Source: an uncultured Dorea sp.
GTDB lineage: Bacteria; Bacillota; Clostridia; Lachnospirales; Lachnospiraceae
Direction of reading: 5' to 3'
DNA: 18,191 nt
Assembly: GCA_948602995.1 (NCBI GenBank)
Contig: CAPEBR010000058.1
Span: forward strand, 1 to 18,191
The notes under the pieces are model-generated. The model did not search any database and was not told the DNA's origin. It saw nothing but the letters and a program-made list of their open reading frames with translations. Below, in pieces: positions 12,859 through 18,191 of the stretch. How positions within the stretch are numbered: position 1 is the stretch's first letter; every line of letters begins with the position of its first letter. The position numbers and the translations under genes are program-made.

Positions 12859-13914
12859 ATGTTTAAAGAATCTATTTTAGAAAAACTATCTGAAATGAAA
12901 AATGATGAAAAGTTTTACAAGGAATATTATGAGGCAAGACATGACCATTTAAATCTAAAAAAATTCTTATCAGAAATTAATGCAGATGATATTAAAAGAC
13001 GTCATCTTATTGTTCCTGAAATATCCCCTGAATTAATCCCCCACATAATGGATGACCAGGAATATTTTGACAAAAATACTCATCAAAGCGTATTTTTTAG
13101 CAAGCACAACCGCTACACCCCTGCCTTTTTGCATAAACATATATTTTTTGAGATCGTTTATGTCCTTTCCGGTCGATGTGTACAAGCAATCGGACTTGAT
13201 ACGCATCAGTTTCATGAAGGGGATTTTATATTTATTTCTCCGAATACATTTCACACAATGGAAGTATTTGATGATAACAGCCTCGTTATCAATATTTTAT
13301 TACGGCGCAGCACATTCCAGCATATGTTTTCACCTCTAATCTACGGAAACGACCTTTTAAGTGAGTTTTTCTCCAGTGGTTTATATGAATCCAATCAATT
13401 TCAATATATAGCTTTTCATTCCGGAAGTGATCAGTTTATAAAAAATAAATTTCTGGAAATGTGTGAAGAATGGATGACTCCGGATAACTATACCGATCAG
13501 ATTCTGGTAGGAATTCTTACTATGTTATTTGCTTATCTTATGCGTAAGTACTCTGACACACTTGAGTCCTCTTTTTCGCAGCATACGTCTGCACCTGATG
13601 ATTTTTTAATTATGAATTATATGCAGGAACATTTAAAGGATGTTACCCTTGCCGACGTAGCAGAACATTTCAACTTCTCAGTTTCCTATTGTTCCCGCCT
13701 TATCAAATCATCAACCGGTGTGAGCTTTAATGACTGGAAACGGACTTTCCGCTTACGAAGGGCAGAACATCTGCTCCTAAGCAGCAATTATACGATTACC
13801 CAGATCAGCGATACTGTTGGATATGCGAACCCGGAATCTTTTATCAGGACCTTTAAAAAAGAATTCCATCTAAGCCCATCCGAATATAGAAAAAATAAAA
13901 ATCGAACTTTATAG
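12859..13914 (+). CDS. AraC-family transcriptional regulator of the sugar cluster
   Basis: This 351-residue protein has an N-terminal cupin-type ligand domain and a C-terminal AraC DNA-binding domain. The cupin part is seen in LHKHIFFEIVYVLSGRC (91-107) and FHEGDFIFISPNTFHTMEVF (118-137), the usual HxHxxxEI and GDxxxixPxxxH pattern. The DNA-binding part starts near 250. Its first helix-turn-helix is TLADVAEHFNFSVSYCSRLI (263-282), and the second is ITQISDTVGYANPESFIRTF (313-332), ending in the signature KKEFHLSPSEYRK. A start extension of about 60 charged residues precedes the cupin. The ATG follows GGAGG. Its divergence from the GPH symporter gene and the paired repeats between them point to local control of the sugar operon, most likely as a sugar-dependent activator. 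The gene looks richer in A and T than the surface-protein gene. Confidence 0.9.
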   Translation: MFKESILEKLSEMKNDEKFYKEYYEARHDHLNLKKFLSEINADDIKRRHLIVPEISPELIPHIMDDQEYFDKNTHQSVFFSKHNRYTPAFLHKHIFFEIVYVLSGRCVQAIGLDTHQFHEGDFIFISPNTFHTMEVFDDNSLVINILLRRSTFQHMFSPLIYGNDLLSEFFSSGLYESNQFQYIAFHSGSDQFIKNKFLEMCEEWMTPDNYTDQILVGILTMLFAYLMRKYSDTLESSFSQHTSAPDDFLIMNYMQEHLKDVTLADVAEHFNFSVSYCSRLIKSSTGVSFNDWKRTFRLRRAEHLLLSSNYTITQISDTVGYANPESFIRTFKKEFHLSPSEYRKNKNRTL

Positions 13915-14000
13915 AAATTGGTGTCTTCTTAACAACTCTTTTGTGGGATTACGTTACACTGGGAAAAGATACTATTAGATATATTGACTTTTTATAATTC

Positions 14001-14028
14001 TACTCCCTTCAAAAAATTGCGGGGAGTA
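14001..14028. repeat. Short inverted repeat downstream of the AraC-family gene
   Basis: TACTCCC (14001-14007) and GGGAGTA (14022-14028) pair across a 14-base loop in the 142-base gap between the convergent AraC and sortase genes. No T run follows on either strand, so it is only a possible mRNA end structure. Otherwise the gap 13915-14056 appears empty. Confidence 0.35.
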
Positions 14029-14056
14029 AACCAATGAAATCACTGCCACAAAATCT

Positions 14057-14758
14057 TCATATTGTGTATCTAACAATAATACACTTCAAAATCAATCTTT
14101 TATCAGATGAAGAACTACAAGTAGACAATACAATCTGTTCCGGTATACCCACCTCATCTTCCTTTTTAACCTCATAAACAACATCTTTCATTGATACCTG
14201 CCGATACTCCACAACCTCACATTCCAACACCTTCCTAGGCAGATATATAATCACCCTCCCTTGCTCCTTTCGGAAATCTGAATCCCAGTATTTTTTCAAA
14301 TTACTGAACATGCTCCCGTCTTTCATGTTGTGTCCATACAATATCACCTTACTGTCTGTAAAGTCCGCCCGGTTCCGGCAATCCAAGAAGATACTGCCCG
14401 CTTTGTTCGCCTTTCCGTCAAAGGTATAATGCAAGTAATGCTCGTTATCCTTTCCCTGCACCACTGGATAATCCACCCCGATCCCCGGAATCTGAATCCA
14501 CGCTACAACATCCCCATTGATGGCTCGCAGCCCGTCAAAATCAATTTCCGGCAGACTCTCTTCTGGCTCTTCCTGATTTTCCGGCTTTTCTTCAGGATCC
14601 TTCCTCATATCCGGCTTCTCTATGATATATTTCTTAAGTCCCTGATATCCTGTTTCTGCCTCATGGTATTCCTCCCATATCCCAAATAAATATCCGCCTG
14701 CTGCCAGAAAGATTACTCCCAATATCACCAACAAGACATATTCTTTATTTCTGCCCAT
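14057..14758 (-). CDS. Class B sortase
   Basis: This 233-residue membrane-anchored cysteine transpeptidase attaches surface proteins to peptidoglycan. A single N-terminal membrane helix (EYVLLVILGVIFLAAGGYLF, residues 6-25) is followed by an acidic Pro/Glu-rich linker (about 49-70) and the sortase barrel. The catalytic triad is complete: His143 in LYGHNMKDGSMF, Cys214 in IVLSTCS and Arg221 in DKRLIL. The DVVAWIQIPG and YPVVQGKDNEHYL segments, with the long stretch between His and Cys, fit the class B type. The start at 14758 is preferred over the ATG two codons upstream, because the GGAGGAG site is 8 bases from the former and almost touches the latter. It lies just downstream of the PKTG surface protein, its likely substrate. 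A terminator separates them, so it may have its own promoter, which I could not identify. Confidence 0.9.
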   Translation of the reverse strand: MGRNKEYVLLVILGVIFLAAGGYLFGIWEEYHEAETGYQGLKKYIIEKPDMRKDPEEKPENQEEPEESLPEIDFDGLRAINGDVVAWIQIPGIGVDYPVVQGKDNEHYLHYTFDGKANKAGSIFLDCRNRADFTDSKVILYGHNMKDGSMFSNLKKYWDSDFRKEQGRVIIYLPRKVLECEVVEYRQVSMKDVVYEVKKEDEVGIPEQIVLSTCSSSSDKRLILKCIIVRYTI

Positions 14759-14875
14759 AAACATCTCCTCCTTCTCTTTACAATCTAAGGACCTGCCCTA
14801 GCCGATTCTTTCACACACTATGAACAGCCACACGAACCACTGCTCACACTTCCTTTCCATATATTAAGGCAAATG

Positions 14876-14917
14876 AAAAAAGCCGCCATACCAACACTTC
14901 TTTGTCAGTACGGCAGC
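14876..14917 (-). terminator. Intrinsic terminator after the surface-protein gene
   Basis: On the minus strand a 15-base-pair stem GCTGCCGTACTGACA / TGTTGGTATGGCGGC (G-U pairs included) has a short loop and is followed by TTTTTT. It lies 41 bases after the surface-protein stop codon and 118 bases before the sortase start. Confidence 0.8.
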
Positions 14918-14957
14918 CTTCTATCTTTTTGCTACTCTTTCCGGTTTCACTCTATCC

Positions 14958-17900
14958 CTAAAATTTTTTCCTGCGGATTCGGATGATCACCACTACAATC
15001 CCCACAAGCGCCGCTGCTAAGATCACAACCGGAATCCACAGATTTGTCGTATCCCCGGTTTTCGGAGCATCCGGTGTTTTTGCGGGTGTCTCTGCGGGCT
15101 TTTCCGGCTCTGGCGGCACTTCCGTCAGCTTTACGGTCTGGCTTTCTGCTTCAATATCCTCATGGTTCGTCAGCTCTACCTCTTTCTCTTTATCCTCTTC
15201 CTTGACGGTGACATAGAGTTTTTCAAAGACAACAACATCATGCCCCTTCAGTGTCGTAGCATCAAAATTAAAGATGACATCCACCGTTCCCTCTGTCTTT
15301 TCCGGCTGGAAGATCGTTTCTGCAGTCACCGGCTTTCCGTCAATCTGCACTTCCTTCCCGGTTTCCTTATCCATCAGGGTTCCAACAAGCCGGTAAGACA
15401 GCTCCTTTGTTACCAGCCCTTTATAGGCAACCGTATCTATTATCTGCGTATCCTGACCTGCAAAAGCCTCCTGGTCCCCATCCTTCCCGTCTTTGGCTGT
15501 GGTACCGATCTCTGGGAAATAAATGCTCTGGGGCACAGATTCGATATCCGCATGGACCGCAATCTCCTTCTCCTGATAAGAAACGGATTCAAAGGCAACA
15601 ATCGTTTTCCCCCTTAATGCGCTGGCATCAAAGGTAAAGGATAATTCTACACTTCCCTCTTCTTCCTCCGGCGTAAAGGTAAGCTCGGAAGTCACTGCCT
15701 TCCCATCCACCAGTAACGGCTCCCCGCTCTCCTTCTCCATCAGGGTTCCGGTCAGCTTATACTCCTTCCCCGGTACTAGATGATAGGAAACCGTATCCGT
15801 AATCGTCAGCTCCTTTTTCGGAACTGCCATCTGGCTTCCGGTTTCCGGACAGAGCGCTTTGGTGCCAATCTCTGGGAAGAACATCTGCTGGTCTTTGAAT
15901 TCCGGATCAGCATGCATCCCCACCTCTTTTTCTTCCTGTGTAATGGATTCATAGATAACCGTATTCTTACCCTTCAGGGAACTGCCGTCAAATTCAAAGA
16001 CCACGTCTACCGTACCCTCACTTTCCTTCGGCGTAAACGTGGTCTGGGCGGTAATCGGCTCCTCCCCGTCTAAGAGCGGTTCCTCGGTCTCCACATCCAT
16101 CAGCTTTCCGGTTGCCACATACTCCAGATCCGGCACCAGGCCCTTAAAGAAAATCGTATCGGTCAACTTGACTTTCTCATCCGCACTGGAAATATTTTCT
16201 TCCGTATCCGAATCCTTTGCCTTTGTGCCGATCTCCGGGAAGGAAATCTGCTGGTCCGTATCCTTTAAATCTGCATGGACCGCCAGCTTCTGCCCGTCCT
16301 GCTGAAGCTCCTCAAAGATGACCGTCGTTTTCCCCTCCAGGGAAGTTGCATCAAAAGTAAATGCGACCTCTACCTTCCCAGAAGATTTCTTTGCGGTAAA
16401 TTCTGTCTCGGCAGTTACCGGCTTCTCATCAATCAGGATAGCCTCCCCGGTCTCTGCATCCATAAGCGTGCCGATTACTTTGTATTTCTGACCTTTTTTC
16501 AGTCCGGAATATTCCACCGTATCAATCAGTGTTACTTCCTTTTTCGGCTTACTCATGTGTGTACCAGTCTCTTTATCTAAGGCAGTGGTGCCAATCTCAA
16601 TCTGGTCGTCCGTAAGCGTTCCCAGGTCTACTGTAATGGAATCCTTATAAATGGTCACCTCAAATTTTAGAAGGTCCATGCTTTCATTTGCCTTGCAGCG
16701 CTGTTCCTCCACCGTATAGGTATCATAGAGCAGCGCGCCTTTGGAATCGTCCGGCTTGGACGTTCCAAACCATACTCCATCCTCCGAAGTCTTCCCCTGG
16801 TTCGTGTTATGGGTGTGCTTATTCCATTTCGCGGCGGTACTGGCATAGCCGTTTTTGTCCGTCACAATCGTATGGCTCTCCCCGGTGGTCACAGAAGTAA
16901 TAGAAAAGGGAATATCAGCAAGCCGCTTCTGCTCCCCGTCTGCCACCTTTACCAGCTCCAGGTCTCCGCGGATAACCTGATTTAAAATCGCATTGCTCTC
17001 CAAAGTCAAGTCTACAATCTCACCATTTTTTACAATATCAAACTCGGCAGATCGCTTCCCCTCATTCAGGTAGCCCTCCGGCGCCTTCGTCTCGTCCACA
17101 CGGTAGTGCCCGAAAGGAAGTGCATCCTTCTCTGTAGATGCGGTTCCCTTGCTGTCTGTCGACAGGCTCATTACAACCTGATTTTTCGTATAGGTTTTCC
17201 CCTCCACAATCACCGGATGGTCATTTAAAGAAGTGATAGTAAACGCTGCATTTTCCAAAGACGCGCTGCCCTGCGGCTCTGCCTTCTTTGTTTCCAAGTC
17301 ACGCTTCTGCACTTTTACTCCGCCCCGGTAAATCTGCTCCTCTACGGAAGATACATTATAACAGGATACCGTTTCCGCCTTGCCGCCTGCGGTAATCTTC
17401 TGTACAAATACCGTATCATTGATAAAATACCCGGCCGGAGCCTTTGTTTCCTGTACCGTCACCGTTCCCAGGGGAAGACAGGGCGTTTTCCCATCTGTCT
17501 GGGTATAAAATGCATCCCCTGATACCAGATAATTCTTGGAAAAATGTGCTTTCCCCTCAGAATCCGTCTTGAAAATCCAGGTCCTCGCCGGTTTCGCACC
17601 GCCTGCTGCCGGATCCGTATCAGACTGCTCTGTATAAAACTTCACCGTAAACTGTGCTTCTGCCAGAGAAGCGCATCCCTGCGGCTCCGTTTTTTTCATC
17701 TCCTTGTCCAGTTTCTGAAGAAGCAGATCCATCGGCTGATTCTGGGGAACTTCCGTTACCGTAAGTGATGCCAGCTTTTCCGGCTCCACGGTAACATTAT
17801 GCACCGTCACGTCTACAATATAACCCTTCGGTGCTGTCAGCTCTTTCACAGTATAGTTCCCCGCTTCCAGCTCCCCGGATTTTGCATATCCGTTCTGATC

Positions 17901-18191
17901 TGTCGTAAGCTTTGCCACCTGTTTTTCTCCTTTGTAAATGCCATATTCTGCGCCTTTCAGGGAGTAATTGCCGTTTCCATCGGAAACAGCTGCATTGGCA
18001 GAGGACTTACGAAGTTCAATGTATCCGTAAGGCACCTGGTACCAGCTCCCCACCAGTGTCTGGCTTCCCCTTCCCGGAACGATAAAAGCCCGGAAGGTCT
18101 CCGGAGGGGCCGGAAGATCTTCGATGGCATTTGCCACTTCCACTGCCTTGTCAATATAGTTCTGTGGCGCACCGTAAAAAGCGCCGGTAGA
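14958..18191 (-). CDS. VaFE/SpaA-type repeat surface adhesin with PKTG anchor (N-terminus outside window)
   Basis: The frame stays open to the right edge, so the true start is beyond it; 1077 residues are visible. Counting from the GTG at 18143, four SpaA/CnaB-like isopeptide domains lie at about 38-131, 139-263, 274-390 and 392-500. The first three have E-boxes (ELTAPKGY, ETKAPAGY, ETKAPEGY); the fourth is degenerate. Domains 2 and 3 are close relatives (EPQGxASLxxAxFT). Four VaFE-type repeats of about 120 residues follow, each starting EIGT(T/K)A and carrying TTVIFEE, NTVIYES, TIVAFES or DVVVFEK. A Pro/Glu/Lys spacer leads to the sorting signal APKTGDT, a 20-residue hydrophobic helix and RIRRKKF. 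It is a wall-anchored adhesin or pilin-like protein, probably fixed by the adjacent class B sortase. In clostridial ICEs such proteins accompany conjugation genes; a role in mating-pair contact is inferred. Confidence 0.9.
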   Translation of the reverse strand, partial: STGAFYGAPQNYIDKAVEVANAIEDLPAPPETFRAFIVPGRGSQTLVGSWYQVPYGYIELRKSSANAAVSDGNGNYSLKGAEYGIYKGEKQVAKLTTDQNGYAKSGELEAGNYTVKELTAPKGYIVDVTVHNVTVEPEKLASLTVTEVPQNQPMDLLLQKLDKEMKKTEPQGCASLAEAQFTVKFYTEQSDTDPAAGGAKPARTWIFKTDSEGKAHFSKNYLVSGDAFYTQTDGKTPCLPLGTVTVQETKAPAGYFINDTVFVQKITAGGKAETVSCYNVSSVEEQIYRGGVKVQKRDLETKKAEPQGSASLENAAFTITSLNDHPVIVEGKTYTKNQVVMSLSTDSKGTASTEKDALPFGHYRVDETKAPEGYLNEGKRSAEFDIVKNGEIVDLTLESNAILNQVIRGDLELVKVADGEQKRLADIPFSITSVTTGESHTIVTDKNGYASTAAKWNKHTHNTNQGKTSEDGVWFGTSKPDDSKGALLYDTYTVEEQRCKANESMDLLKFEVTIYKDSITVDLGTLTDDQIEIGTTALDKETGTHMSKPKKEVTLIDTVEYSGLKKGQKYKVIGTLMDAETGEAILIDEKPVTAETEFTAKKSSGKVEVAFTFDATSLEGKTTVIFEELQQDGQKLAVHADLKDTDQQISFPEIGTKAKDSDTEENISSADEKVKLTDTIFFKGLVPDLEYVATGKLMDVETEEPLLDGEEPITAQTTFTPKESEGTVDVVFEFDGSSLKGKNTVIYESITQEEKEVGMHADPEFKDQQMFFPEIGTKALCPETGSQMAVPKKELTITDTVSYHLVPGKEYKLTGTLMEKESGEPLLVDGKAVTSELTFTPEEEEGSVELSFTFDASALRGKTIVAFESVSYQEKEIAVHADIESVPQSIYFPEIGTTAKDGKDGDQEAFAGQDTQIIDTVAYKGLVTKELSYRLVGTLMDKETGKEVQIDGKPVTAETIFQPEKTEGTVDVIFNFDATTLKGHDVVVFEKLYVTVKEEDKEKEVELTNHEDIEAESQTVKLTEVPPEPEKPAETPAKTPDAPKTGDTTNLWIPVVILAAALVGIVVVIIRIRRKKF
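15135..16598 (-). repeat. Four tandem VaFE-type repeat units within the surface-protein gene
   Basis: The unit boundaries, taken at each EIGT motif, are about 16239-16598, 15876-16238, 15513-15875 and 15135-15512. Each encodes about 120-126 residues with the same order: EIGT, a spacer, a (V/I)xDTVxYxGL strand, GTLMDxETGE, an (A/S)ExxFxP region, FxFDAxxLxGK, the V(I/V)(F/Y)E core and a (V/A)xHxD segment. They are well diverged from one another, so the expansion is old. Confidence 0.8.

Noticed and set aside
14001..14028. TACTCCC/GGGAGTA repeat as an intrinsic terminator for the AraC-family gene
   Set aside because: No T run follows on either strand and the loop is long, so it is reported only as an inverted repeat.
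15135..16598. Repetitive region as a CRISPR array or satellite DNA
   Set aside because: The repeats are about 360 bases long, in frame and diverged, and are explained by tandem protein domains. No short direct repeats with unique spacers were seen anywhere in the window.

Overview
The window reads as chromosome-borne accessory DNA from a low- to mid-GC Firmicute, most likely a gut Lachnospiraceae-type clostridium. The reasons are strong AGGAGG ribosome binding sites, intrinsic terminators, a PKTG-anchored multi-CnaB/VaFE surface protein with its own class B sortase, and GH65/beta-phosphoglucomutase/ROK sugar genes. Assignment to a genus is not possible from the sequence alone.

The two ends look like the backbone of an integrative conjugative element (ICE). 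At the left edge is the start of a single-stranded DNA-binding protein gene (minus strand, cut by the window edge). At the right edge is a very large sortase-anchored surface protein (minus strand, N-terminus outside the window), followed by a class B sortase. No relaxase, VirD4/VirB4, integrase or attachment site is visible, so the ICE reading is inference from these markers.

From left to right: (1) 1-203 ssb; (2) 204-806, a non-coding leader with one clear sigma-A promoter pointing at ssb, overlapping alternative hairpins and two tandem intrinsic terminators before ssb starts, then a large imperfect inverted repeat; (3) 822-3640, a regulator block: an OmpR-type winged-helix protein with a degenerate receiver, an XRE repressor-like protein, a small helical protein, a second XRE protein and a second, receiver-less winged-helix protein. 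It includes a set of palindromic TGGTGTAATACACCA sites between the first divergent pair; (4) 3932-12388, a minus-strand sugar catabolic cluster transcribed in the order GPH-type symporter, MFS transporter, GH78-like alpha-L-rhamnosidase, beta-phosphoglucomutase, GH65 disaccharide phosphorylase, ROK glucokinase; (5) 12859-13914, a divergent AraC-family regulator, with candidate binding repeats in the shared 470-base intergenic region; (6) 14057-18191, sortase B and the VaFE-repeat surface protein.

The metabolic cluster makes a coherent pathway: import of a small glycoside, removal of a rhamnose-like sugar by the GH78 enzyme, phosphorolysis of an alpha-glucoside by GH65 to beta-glucose 1-phosphate plus a free sugar, conversion of beta-glucose 1-phosphate to glucose 6-phosphate by PgmB, and phosphorylation of free glucose by the ROK kinase. 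Both the exact disaccharide and the fate of the released rhamnose are unknown; no rhamnose catabolic genes are in the window. The most unusual signals are the attenuator-like leader of ssb, the operator array at the XRE/winged-helix pair, and the placement of a whole sugar pathway between conjugation-type genes.
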